Origin: Rhizobium sp. Root274
GTDB taxonomy: Bacteria; Pseudomonadota; Alphaproteobacteria; Rhizobiales; Rhizobiaceae
DNA length: 64,000 nt
Direction of reading: 5' to 3'
Assembly: GCF_001429245.1 (NCBI RefSeq)
Contig: NZ_LMJE01000001.1
Span: forward strand, 587,048 to 651,047
Positions 34,096 through 41,869 of the stretch are shown here, one piece after another. The notes under the pieces were generated by a model that was given only the letters and a program-made list of their open reading frames with translations, was not told the DNA's origin and searched no databases. A program made the translations under genes and the position numbers. Positions within the stretch are counted from its first letter, which is position 1, and each line of letters starts with the position of its first letter.

Positions 34096-34170
34096 TCAGG
34101 CCGAGGGCTGCCCCGTCAAAACCGCACCCTTTCCAAAGTCACACACGCAGACCGAAATCTCATTAGACAT
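34096..34170 (-). CDS. 24-residue peptide (sORF) in a short terminated transcript
   Basis: The minus strand has GGAAGGTGATCC directly before an ATG at 34170, then 24 codons to a TGA. The peptide begins MSNEISVCVCDFGKG and ends LTGQPSA, with a CxC pair. A possible promoter (TTGCCG, 17 bases, TACCTT on the minus strand near 34207-34235) and the terminator at 34014 would make an RNA of about 190 bases. The ribosome-binding region (34178-34188) is complementary to 34081-34090 just after the stop. It may be a leader-like or dual-function small RNA. No family is recognised. Confidence 0.5.
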   Translation of the reverse strand: MSNEISVCVCDFGKGAVLTGQPSA

Positions 34171-34246
34171 TGGATCACCTTCCTTTCGTTACGTTGCCGA
34201 TAGAGGTAAGGTAGGTGCGTCGGGCAGAAACGGCAAGGCACGAAAT

Positions 34247-34507
34247 ATGACGAAGCTCGAAATTATGTTACCGGATGCGATAAGCGGTGCTGTCGAGACG
34301 CTGTCGCGTCAGACCGGGCAAAGCCAAGAAGACATCATCACCCGCGCCGTCGTAGCCTATGTCGACGGCCGCGCGCGCTGGCAGGCCGATATGGAGCGGG
34401 CACTTGCAGACGTGGACAGTGACCAAGGGCACGACGGTGACGACGTACTGGCGTGGATGGAGCGCTGGGGTGACGAGCCAGGAGCTCCTCCGCCCAGGGC
34501 GACCTGA
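34247..34507 (+). CDS. Ribbon-helix-helix antitoxin (ParD/CopG-like)
   Basis: This 86-residue protein starts with the beta strand TKLEIMLPDAI and helices around VETLSRQTGQSQEDIITRAV, the ribbon-helix-helix pattern. The acidic C-terminal part (about 45-80, DVDSDQGHDGDDVLAWMERW) would wrap the toxin. It lies 8 bases before a ParE-like toxin. It should neutralise the toxin and repress the operon. Confidence 0.88.
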   Translation: MTKLEIMLPDAISGAVETLSRQTGQSQEDIITRAVVAYVDGRARWQADMERALADVDSDQGHDGDDVLAWMERWGDEPGAPPPRAT

Positions 34508-34515
34508 AGCTTCCC

Positions 34516-34815
34516 ATGAAGCTGCGTTTTACGCCTGATGCTGTGCGTGACCTTGAGGAACTGCGAGACTGGCTGATGCCACGCTCGCCGTCCGGCCACA
34601 GGCACGTGGTCTCTGCCATCCGAGCGGCCTTGCTGCGCATTCAGGATCAGCCACAGAGTGGCAGACCCACGGCGCGTCCCGATATTCGCGAGGCTATCGA
34701 GCCACGCTACGGTTTCATTCTGCCCTATACGGTTCGCGGGAACGTGCTGTGGGTGCTCCGCGTCTACAATGCGCGACGGCATCCTTTGATCTGGACCGAT
34801 GACAGTTTCGGGTGA
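34516..34815 (+). CDS. ParE/RelE-superfamily toxin
   Basis: This 99-residue protein has the ParE pattern: LRFTPDAVRDLEELRDWL at the start, IRAALLRIQDQPQSGRPT in the middle, and the closing strand VLWVLRVYNARRHPLIW. ParE members poison gyrase and RelE members cut mRNA; the sequence alone does not decide, but the fold family is clear. It forms an operon with the antitoxin upstream. Confidence 0.9.
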   Translation: MKLRFTPDAVRDLEELRDWLMPRSPSGHRHVVSAIRAALLRIQDQPQSGRPTARPDIREAIEPRYGFILPYTVRGNVLWVLRVYNARRHPLIWTDDSFG

Positions 34816-34896
34816 CGCCAGGAAGCGCGCCAAGACTGCATATTGACCGGCTGGCCGGCGGAGAAGAGACTGCGCCTTAAACGGGAGGAGCACATC

Positions 34897-35202
34897 ATGG
34901 ACGACCTCATCCGCTGGCGGAGCATGCGGTCCGCGCCGAGGGACGGCAGCCGTATTCTTGTGACCATTCGCGCGTCCGAACAGGGGCCGGGCGCTGTCGA
35001 TCTCGTCTACTGGTCGGATGGCGACCGGTTTGGCAGCGATGGCTGGCGCTCGTCGGATTCGACGCCGGGCGTGATCATCGAATATGCCGAGCCGGAGCTG
35101 AAATGCTGGATGCCGCTGCCCGGCGCCGATCCGGACAGGATGGTTCGGCCACCGGCCTGGGAGGGCGAGGACGAGGCGGAACTGGATGGATCCGGCATCT
35201 GA
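34897..35202 (+). CDS. Conserved hypothetical soluble protein
   Basis: This 101-residue protein starts MDDLIRWRSMRSAPRDGSRI after GGGAGGAG. The opening W-x-M-x-S-A-P-x-D-G pattern and the later ELKCWMPLPGAD recur in small rhizobial and phage-related proteins of unknown role. It is acidic, with no membrane segment. It follows the toxin-antitoxin pair but has its own strong ribosome-binding site. Confidence 0.7.
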   Translation: MDDLIRWRSMRSAPRDGSRILVTIRASEQGPGAVDLVYWSDGDRFGSDGWRSSDSTPGVIIEYAEPELKCWMPLPGADPDRMVRPPAWEGEDEAELDGSGI

Positions 35203-35396
35203 GCGTGTCGTGAGGCAAAGACCGCCCGCCACCTGTTCGGCATGTCCAAGGTCTGGGGAACTTCGGATCGGTCTTGTGGTTTTGCCCGTGCGGGTGCACG
35301 GTCGCGTTGAACCTTTCTGCCTGACGGAAGGCCGGCGCAACCGCCAGCTCGCATCATTCATCGCTGGCCGAAGCGCCAGAATTCTCCGGAGACACC

Positions 35397-35777
35397 ATGT
35401 TCACCCATGTCATGATCGGCAGCAACGACCTTGCGCGGTCGAAACGTTTTTACGATGCCACCTTTGTGGCGCTGGGCGGCGCGCCGGGCGAGACGGATGC
35501 GCGCGGACGGCTGATCTATGTCCACAATGGCGGTCGCCTGATGATCACCACGCCCATCGACGGCCAGCCGGCGACCTCGGCCAATGGCGGCACGATCGGC
35601 ATTCTGGCGGCGAATGCGGAGCAGGTCCGCGCCTGGCATGCGGCAGGAAAGGCAAATGGCGGAACGTCCATTGAGACCCCGCCCTCGGAGCGACCCAATG
35701 GGCAATTCGTCGCCTATCTGCGCGACCCGGATGGCAACAAGCTGACGGTGCGCTCGATGCCGGTCGACAAAGCGTAG
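35397..35777 (+). CDS. VOC (glyoxalase-like) family protein
   Basis: This 126-residue single-module VOC protein has MFTHVMIGSNDLARSKRFYD at the start and YLRDPDGNKLTVRSM at the end, the two halves of the paired beta-alpha-beta fold. Relatives include lyases and resistance proteins; no catalytic set can be assigned. The gap before it (35203-35396) shows no gene. Confidence 0.88.
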   Translation: MFTHVMIGSNDLARSKRFYDATFVALGGAPGETDARGRLIYVHNGGRLMITTPIDGQPATSANGGTIGILAANAEQVRAWHAAGKANGGTSIETPPSERPNGQFVAYLRDPDGNKLTVRSMPVDKA

Positions 35778-35829
35778 GCGACAAGGTTTAGGCGACAGAG
35801 TTTAGGGAGGCCGCGCCGCTCCAGGCAGG

Positions 35830-36633
35830 CTATTTCTTCTTTGCCTGCTTGGCCGTCGCGACCGGCTTGGTCACCAGGTTGAACTCCGCCATCTCTGCCG
35901 GGGTCAGGTAGTAGAGCCGGTCCGGCGGTGTTTCCAGCGCGTGGATCCACAGGCCGTCGGCGATACCCATTTCGTCGAGGTGGCGGGCAATGCGGGCCGT
36001 CGTGCGCTGGGCGTCCGACATCGCCTCTTCCGGCGAGGGCCTGTTTTCGCCGGCATTGAAGACCTGATGGACGCCGAGAATGGCATTATCCGCCGCTTCG
36101 CGCGCCACACCGCCGGCAAAGATCAAGGGGCAGGACGAGGCGCAGAGCGCCCTGGTTGCCACGCGGGTGTTCAGCCCCTTTTCGCGGATCAGCTTCGACA
36201 TGGCGAGCGCATCCTCGACCGAGCCGCCAGGGGAATTGAGCGAGACGGCCTTCACATATTCGCCGCGCGCTGCAATCTCCTCGGCGAAGCGATCGGCAGC
36301 GCCAAGATCGATCGAGCCTTCCGCTTTCAGGACGCCGCCCGGTTGCAGGTCGAAGCGCATGGGCTGGCGCAGCGCCTCTGGCGAGCTTTCCGGCGTAACC
36401 GGCGGCGCCTGGGGCACGCCATCCGTCAAGGCCGGCGGCAGAACCGGCGCATCCGTCGTCATCGGATCGTGGCCCGGCAGTGCTGTGTTGGCGAGGCTCA
36501 GTTCTCTGACGTCCACGAAGAGGAAGGCGGCGGCTGCGACCAGAAGGCCAAAGAAGGCGCCGCGCATCAGAAGGCCGTCGTCGGCGCTCAGAAACGCATG
36601 CTTCAGGCGCGGGAAGAGTGCTTCGGGTCTCAC
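35830..36633 (-). CDS. Membrane-anchored ClpP/crotonase-fold protein
   Basis: This 267-residue protein has one membrane segment (about 24-42, AFFGLLVAAAAFLFV) and a Pro-rich spacer. A ClpP-like domain follows with VSLNSPGGSVEDALAMSKLI, ALCASSCPLIFAGG and ILGVHQVF, with Ser in CASSCPL as the likely nucleophile and His in GVHQ. It resembles periplasmic proteins of the COG3904 type, possibly SppA-like proteases. The start is GTG overlapping the upstream stop (GTGA), so it is coupled to the gene before it. Confidence 0.82.
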   Translation of the reverse strand: MRPEALFPRLKHAFLSADDGLLMRGAFFGLLVAAAAFLFVDVRELSLANTALPGHDPMTTDAPVLPPALTDGVPQAPPVTPESSPEALRQPMRFDLQPGGVLKAEGSIDLGAADRFAEEIAARGEYVKAVSLNSPGGSVEDALAMSKLIREKGLNTRVATRALCASSCPLIFAGGVAREAADNAILGVHQVFNAGENRPSPEEAMSDAQRTTARIARHLDEMGIADGLWIHALETPPDRLYYLTPAEMAEFNLVTKPVATAKQAKKK

Positions 36634-37937
36634 GCGGGCGGCCCTTTGCGCGGCGTCTTCACTGACGTGTCGAGGCTGGTGATGTTGGAGTCCATCCGGT
36701 CTCGCTCGTCCTCCGCTTCCGCCGCCTGGAGGGCCTGTTCGACATCGATCCCGTGGCGGCTGAGTGCCCGCTGCACTTCGAGCGCTTCCAGAAGTTCGGC
36801 CGCCGTGATCCTCTGGGCAAAGGGCATGCGCTCCTCCTGCCGCCGGATGGCGCCATGCACGACGGCCAGGATGAAGACGAGGACGGCGGGCAAGAGATCG
36901 ATGGAAATCGCGCCGGCCCAGGCCGGGATGAAATCGGCGGCATAACGCAAGACCGCTTCGGCCGAAGAGAGGGGCACGAAGCGGCGCTCGGCCACCGGCT
37001 CGCGCGAAAGGATATCGTCGGCTGCCTGCGACAGCACCTGCGACTGCGCCGTGACCGAGGCGCGGATCGTCTGCATCACCTGGTCCTGGCGGTTTGCCAG
37101 ATCAGCCGCCTGACCATCGGCGACGGGAGCAATGAAACCGAGCGACAGGTCCTCGGCCGCGCGCTTGACGGAAGGGGCAATCGAGGTCTGTTCCAGCGAG
37201 GTGATGACGCCCGAGAGCGCCACGACCTCGGCCGAGAACTCGTCGCTGCGCGGGGCGATCGCGCCCGGTGCCGACACCAGCGTGCGCATGGTGGCCAGGT
37301 GGGCCCGGCCCTGATCGAAGAGGGTGGTGACGCGTTCGCGCGAGGCCGTGATGCCGGTTTCCAGCTCGTTCAGCTGGGCGGACATCTGGGTCAGGAGTTG
37401 CACGACGCTGCCGGAACCGGTGGTACCCGTCAGCGCACCGTTCTGTCGTTCGTCTTCGGCAAGCCTTGAAAAGCGCTCCGAGGTGCGCTGGATGTCAGGC
37501 AGCAGGCTTTGGGCGGCGAGCGCGTTCTGATGCGCCTTGTCGAGGTCGGCGGTGTAATCCTGCACGGTTTCGGCCAGATGCTGCTCCAGCGCCGCGGAAC
37601 CGGCAAGGGCCGCCGCATTCAGCCAGCTCGACATGGCGATGATCATGGCGCAGCCGAGCGCCATGACGCCGAGCAGCGCACCACGGGCGGCAGCGCCCGT
37701 CACATGCGGATAAAAGCGCGCCATATAGGACCAGAAGGCATAGATCGCGACCGAGACCGAAGCCGAATAGATCACGGCGGCAAAGAAAACCGCCATCGCC
37801 GAACCGTCGAGAATGCTGCGCACCCCAAGATAGGTATAGACGCCGGAGGCGAGCGCCAGAACGGCCAGCGCAAAACGGGTCATGGTTTCGACGGCTAAGA
37901 CGCCATCCTGTAAACGATGCGAAGCGCCAAGCGCCAT
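36630..37937 (-). CDS. Polytopic membrane protein with long helical domain, unknown
   Basis: This 435-residue protein has four hydrophobic segments in the first 120 residues, then a long helical, probably coiled region (about 120-330; QHLAETVQDYTADLDKAHQN, QMSAQLNELETGITASRERV). A last membrane segment (about 348-368, ISIDLLPAVLVFILAVVHGA) is followed by a cytoplasmic helical tail. GGAGG precedes the ATG at 37937. It overlaps the ClpP-fold gene by four bases, so the two probably act together. No function is recognised. Confidence 0.8.
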   Translation of the reverse strand: MALGASHRLQDGVLAVETMTRFALAVLALASGVYTYLGVRSILDGSAMAVFFAAVIYSASVSVAIYAFWSYMARFYPHVTGAAARGALLGVMALGCAMIIAMSSWLNAAALAGSAALEQHLAETVQDYTADLDKAHQNALAAQSLLPDIQRTSERFSRLAEDERQNGALTGTTGSGSVVQLLTQMSAQLNELETGITASRERVTTLFDQGRAHLATMRTLVSAPGAIAPRSDEFSAEVVALSGVITSLEQTSIAPSVKRAAEDLSLGFIAPVADGQAADLANRQDQVMQTIRASVTAQSQVLSQAADDILSREPVAERRFVPLSSAEAVLRYAADFIPAWAGAISIDLLPAVLVFILAVVHGAIRRQEERMPFAQRITAAELLEALEVQRALSRHGIDVEQALQAAEAEDERDRMDSNITSLDTSVKTPRKGPPA

Positions 37938-38070
37938 GAAGACCTCCAGCCGATCAGAAGCGTTAACAAGCGCTTAAGAAGGGGGCGGAATCAAGGCTGA
38001 GAGGATGCAGCCGAAATTGCCATGCAGCGGCGGCATACTGAACGCGAAGCTATGGAGCCTTGGGGGAAGA

Positions 38071-38652
38071 CTAGGTTAAGTCGTGGAGGTCTTTTCCCAG
38101 TGCCGGGCCCAGGAGCCATTCTGTAAACCGCACCTTCAATCCGGAACGCTCCGGCGTGCAGCACATCGGGCCGACAAGGTATCGTTCTGATTTTGGAAAC
38201 GGGCTGAGACGCACCAGTGGCCAAATCAAGCCATCACTCGACGCCTGTATTCTCAATACTCCGGCCTGAACCGTCACCCTTACCCAGAAATCCGATGGAT
38301 CGCCCGCGTACTGTCCCGTCGCCCAATCCGATAGCCCATCGGTCAATACGCTACCGAGCAGTCCGTGTCCGTCAGAAAACTCGATGCCTGTCTTGACCCA
38401 GCGACTTTCGTCGACCCGGACCATGAGGCCCGCTTGGTCATAGAGGTGCTGGAATTGAGCTTGAACCCGAACCTGTGCTGTGAAGCCGTCAGTTGCCTCG
38501 AAGGCATAGAAATGTCCACTATCGCGGACAAATCCGTAGTGTGTCTCGCGCCAGAAATCGGTGTTCGGTCCGGTTACAACACAAAGTTCGTGCTCTGAAA
38601 CCGAGAGCGTCGGCGGTCTGTTCAGCCAATCACCATTTTTCATGTTTTGCAT
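38071..38652 (-). CDS. DUF1349 family protein (concanavalin-like fold)
   Basis: This 193-residue soluble protein has the DUF1349 pattern: TDFWRETHYGFVRDSGHFY, YDQAGLMVRVDESRWVKTGI, DFWVRVTVQAGVLRIQASSD and YLVGPMCCTPERSGLKVRF. The family adopts a beta-jelly-roll fold and may bind carbohydrates; the role is unknown. GGAG precedes the ATG at 38652. The 296 bases upstream, to 38948, show nothing definite. Confidence 0.88.
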   Translation of the reverse strand: MQNMKNGDWLNRPPTLSVSEHELCVVTGPNTDFWRETHYGFVRDSGHFYAFEATDGFTAQVRVQAQFQHLYDQAGLMVRVDESRWVKTGIEFSDGHGLLGSVLTDGLSDWATGQYAGDPSDFWVRVTVQAGVLRIQASSDGLIWPLVRLSPFPKSERYLVGPMCCTPERSGLKVRFTEWLLGPALGKDLHDLT

Positions 38653-38948
38653 GGACAACTCCTAAAAGGTCGTGATGGCTACATGATCCGAGTCATCGGT
38701 ATCCTCACCATAATCTACCCGACAGGCGCCGGGCTCTCCATCAGCCGTTGCGCCTCCACCCTTTGAAAAGCAGCACTGCATGGATGATCGGGATTTCTTT
38801 GCCGGATTGAGGCCAGCGGTCCAGCGCTTGCCGAGCGCCGTTACCGGGACGACGCGTAAAACCGGGCTTTCGGCGAAACCAAGTTGTCCATCAAAATATT
38901 AGATTTTGTCGCTCAGCCTGACCGAATCTTAAATTCCCCGGCATCAAT

Positions 38949-40130
38949 ATGCTCACAGCTCCGGACCTCCAGCGGGTCCCAAACCATGTGCTTGAGGGAT
39001 CTGGCGTGCGCTACAGAGAAACCGACGAAGTGTTCAAGACGCTGGTATCGGAGCTGCACTCGACGCTGACACCGACCACGATCATGGGGATGACCATCCT
39101 TGCCGTTGGGCTGTTTGCCTATGAGAGCCTTGGCAGCACTGTTGTTCTGATGGCCACGATTAGCGGCGCCATTGCTTCCATGGCCAAGATCGCCGTGTCC
39201 CTTGCCCATCGGCGCGCGGACGTCACGAGGCGCTCGACGGTTGCGGATGCCGCGCGCTGGGAGAGGCTGCAGGGTCTCTTCATCTTTCTCATTGCGGCCT
39301 GTGTGGGGACCATCGCCACTCTTGCCTTCGCCTACCGGGACCTGTCCGTCCACATGCTCGCGGCAGCGCTGACCTTCGGCTACTGCGCCGGGGTGACGGT
39401 CCGGATCTCGGTTCGGCCCTGGATCGCCGCGACGACGCTTCTGATTGCAGCCCTGCCGACGACAATGTCGATCCTGCTTTATGGCGACACCGCCCATTTG
39501 ATACTCGGTCTGTTGAGTGTGATCTTCCTGATGGCGGCGATGCAGAGCATGCTGCATGTCTATCGCACGACCGTCCGGCAAATCCGGCTGTTTCTCGACA
39601 TGGAGCATCAGGCCCGCCACGATCCGCTGACGGGGCTTTTGAACCGCGCGGCGCTGAGCGAGGCTTATCGGGGCCTTGGCAGGGCTGACGATGTGCTCAC
39701 CTGCGTGCATTGCTTCGACCTCGATGGTTTCAAGGACATCAACGACCGCTTCGGGCACGCCGTCGGCGACGCCTTGCTCAAGGGGATTGCCGGGCGGCTG
39801 CACGACGCCCTTGCCGCGCCTGATATCGCCGTTCGGATCGGCGGCGATGAATTCGTCATCCTGCAACCTGATGTCCGGGATCCGGACCATGCCGACGCTC
39901 TGGCGCGCAGGGTCGTTGATCTCTTGCGTGCGCCCTACCCGATTGCCGCAGAAGAGGTCACCATCGGCATCAGCTTCGGCTATACCATGGCGCTTTCCGG
40001 CTCTCTGACGCTGGAACAGATGATGGCGACAGCCGATACGGCCTCCTACCGCGCCAAGCGCAACGGCGGCGGCATCGACCGCGAAATCCCAGCAATGCTT
40101 GATCTTGGCAGGTTTTCCATCGCCGCGTGA
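38949..40130 (+). CDS. Membrane diguanylate cyclase (GGDEF)
   Basis: This 393-residue protein has about six hydrophobic helices in residues 40-205 and a C-terminal GGDEF domain (about 220-375). The active motif is intact (RIGGDEFVIL), with HDPLTGLLNRAALSEAY and FDLDGFKDINDRFGHAVGD. The usual RxxD inhibitory site five residues before GGDEF is absent, so product feedback is probably lost. It should make c-di-GMP in response to a membrane or extracytoplasmic cue. Confidence 0.93.
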   Translation: MLTAPDLQRVPNHVLEGSGVRYRETDEVFKTLVSELHSTLTPTTIMGMTILAVGLFAYESLGSTVVLMATISGAIASMAKIAVSLAHRRADVTRRSTVADAARWERLQGLFIFLIAACVGTIATLAFAYRDLSVHMLAAALTFGYCAGVTVRISVRPWIAATTLLIAALPTTMSILLYGDTAHLILGLLSVIFLMAAMQSMLHVYRTTVRQIRLFLDMEHQARHDPLTGLLNRAALSEAYRGLGRADDVLTCVHCFDLDGFKDINDRFGHAVGDALLKGIAGRLHDALAAPDIAVRIGGDEFVILQPDVRDPDHADALARRVVDLLRAPYPIAAEEVTIGISFGYTMALSGSLTLEQMMATADTASYRAKRNGGGIDREIPAMLDLGRFSIAA

Positions 40131-40174
40131 GGACCGCTCGTGACGCTGCTGACTATCACGAGCGTCGCGCGCCT

Positions 40175-41209
40175 TCACCCCATCTTCAGCACAATCTTGC
40201 CGATATGAGCCGAGCTTTCCATCAGCCGGTGTGCCTCGACCACGTCCTCGAACGGCAGAACGGCGTGGATGACCGGGGCGACTTCGCCGCCTTCGATCAG
40301 CGGCCAGACTTCCGCCATCAATTCGTCGCGGATGGCCCGCTTCTCCTCCGCTGTGCGCGGGCGCATGGTGGAGCCGGTGACAGTGAGGCGCTTGACCATG
40401 ATCGGGGCGAGGTTCGCTTTTTCGACGGTCGAGCCGCCGAGGAAGGCGATGATGGAGAGGCAGCCGTCTTTCGCGAGGATCTGCAGGTTGCGGTCGAAAT
40501 AGGCGGCGCCGATCATGTCGAGGATGACGTCGACGCCCTTGCCGCCGGTTTCTTCTTTAACGATCTCGACGAAATCCTCGGCCTTGTAGTTGATCGCACG
40601 CGCTGCGCCCAGATCCATGCAGGCGGCGCATTTTTCCGCCGAGCCTGCGGTCGTGTAGACGGTTGCGCCAAAGGCTTTTGCCAGCTGGATGGCGGTGGTG
40701 CCGATGCCGGAGGACCCGCCATGGATGAGCACGGTTTCGCCTTCGGTCAGGCCCGCCATCTGGAAGAGATTGGCCCAGACGGTGAAAAAGGTTTCCGGCA
40801 AAGCTGCCGCCTTCACGGCGTCATAGCCCTTGGGGACGCTCAGCGCCTGGGTGGCGGGAACCGTGCAATATTCGGCATAACCGCCGCCATTGGCGAGCGC
40901 GCAGACATGGTCGCAGATCTGGAAGTCGGTCACGCCGTCGCCGAGGTCGACCACCTCGCCCGCGATTTCAAGGCCAAGCACGGGGCTTGCATCCTTCGGC
41001 GGCGGATAGGTGCCCTGGCGCTGGGCGACATCCGGCCGGTTGACGCCCGCCGCCTCGACCCGGACGAGAATTTCGCCAGGGCGTGGCCGGGGGATCGGGC
41101 CCGTCGCAAGCCGCATCACCTCGGGCGCGCCATGGGCGGGGAGATCGACATACCGCATCGTGGCGGGAAGAAACTGGGTCGCTGGACGGGACATCGCGTG
41201 GTCGGACAT
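40175..41209 (-). CDS. Zinc-independent NAD(P)H quinone oxidoreductase (zeta-crystallin/PIG3-like)
   Basis: This 344-residue protein has a GroES-like N-terminus ([33 protein letters not shown]) and a Rossmann domain with [20 protein letters not shown] and [17 protein letters not shown]. No structural or catalytic zinc ligands are present. It reduces quinones with NADPH. AGGAG precedes the ATG at 41209; the open frame further upstream is a shadow of the GNAT region. Confidence 0.93.
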   Translation of the reverse strand: MSDHAMSRPATQFLPATMRYVDLPAHGAPEVMRLATGPIPRPRPGEILVRVEAAGVNRPDVAQRQGTYPPPKDASPVLGLEIAGEVVDLGDGVTDFQICDHVCALANGGGYAEYCTVPATQALSVPKGYDAVKAAALPETFFTVWANLFQMAGLTEGETVLIHGGSSGIGTTAIQLAKAFGATVYTTAGSAEKCAACMDLGAARAINYKAEDFVEIVKEETGGKGVDVILDMIGAAYFDRNLQILAKDGCLSIIAFLGGSTVEKANLAPIMVKRLTVTGSTMRPRTAEEKRAIRDELMAEVWPLIEGGEVAPVIHAVLPFEDVVEAHRLMESSAHIGKIVLKMG

Positions 41210-41324
41210 GGGCGCGCACTCCTGGAAGCTTTTGGGAAGATCGGCGGTTGGTCCGGCATAGAGCCTCTGAAATGCGATGAAAAGGAGGCCCTTTGCCGCC
41301 CGCGACAAATGGTGGCGACCGGCC

Positions 41325-41798
41325 TCAGCCGGCGGGCTCGTCCAGGGCGATTTCCATGAAGGTTGCGATCGGGGTCTGTTCGTAACGGCCAAAAGGGCCG
41401 CGATCCCGGAAGCCGGCGCGCGCATAAAGGCGGCGCGCCTCGACATTGCGGATGCCGACTTCGAGCAGGACGGCGCGGAGATTGCGCTGCCGGGCGGACT
41501 GGAGAATGGCGGTGACGAGCTGGCGGCCGACGCCCTGCCCGGCATGCTCGGGATCGACGATCATGCGCTTGAGTTCACCCGTGCCATCGCCGAGATCGAG
41601 GAGGGCAGCGCAGCCGAGGGCTTGCCCAGCCTTGTCGCGGGCGACGAAGAGGGTGATGTCGGGGCGCGACAGGGTGGCGGGGTTCAAGGCTTGCCGGAAG
41701 GCGCCGGGATAGAGGCGTGCGGCGATAGCGTCGGACAGCTGCAGCAGGGCCGCGATGGCGGGCTGGTCGGGTGGTTCAACCGAAATGAAAACATCCAT
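41325..41798 (-). CDS. GNAT family N-acetyltransferase
   Basis: This 157-residue protein has the acetyl-CoA loop [18 protein letters not shown] (about 87-104), then [19 protein letters not shown] and [14 protein letters not shown], all in the GNAT order. The substrate is unknown; the length is typical of small-molecule or peptide acetyltransferases. It lies between the quinone oxidoreductase and an EAL-CBS-GGDEF gene on the same strand. Confidence 0.92.
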   Translation of the reverse strand: MDVFISVEPPDQPAIAALLQLSDAIAARLYPGAFRQALNPATLSRPDITLFVARDKAGQALGCAALLDLGDGTGELKRMIVDPEHAGQGVGRQLVTAILQSARQRNLRAVLLEVGIRNVEARRLYARAGFRDRGPFGRYEQTPIATFMEIALDEPAG

Positions 41799-41869
41799 GC
41801 CGTATCCCGCTCCGATCCATCCGCTTGGTCATCATAGCGGCAGTAACCGGCGGAGCAACGAGGTCCCGC

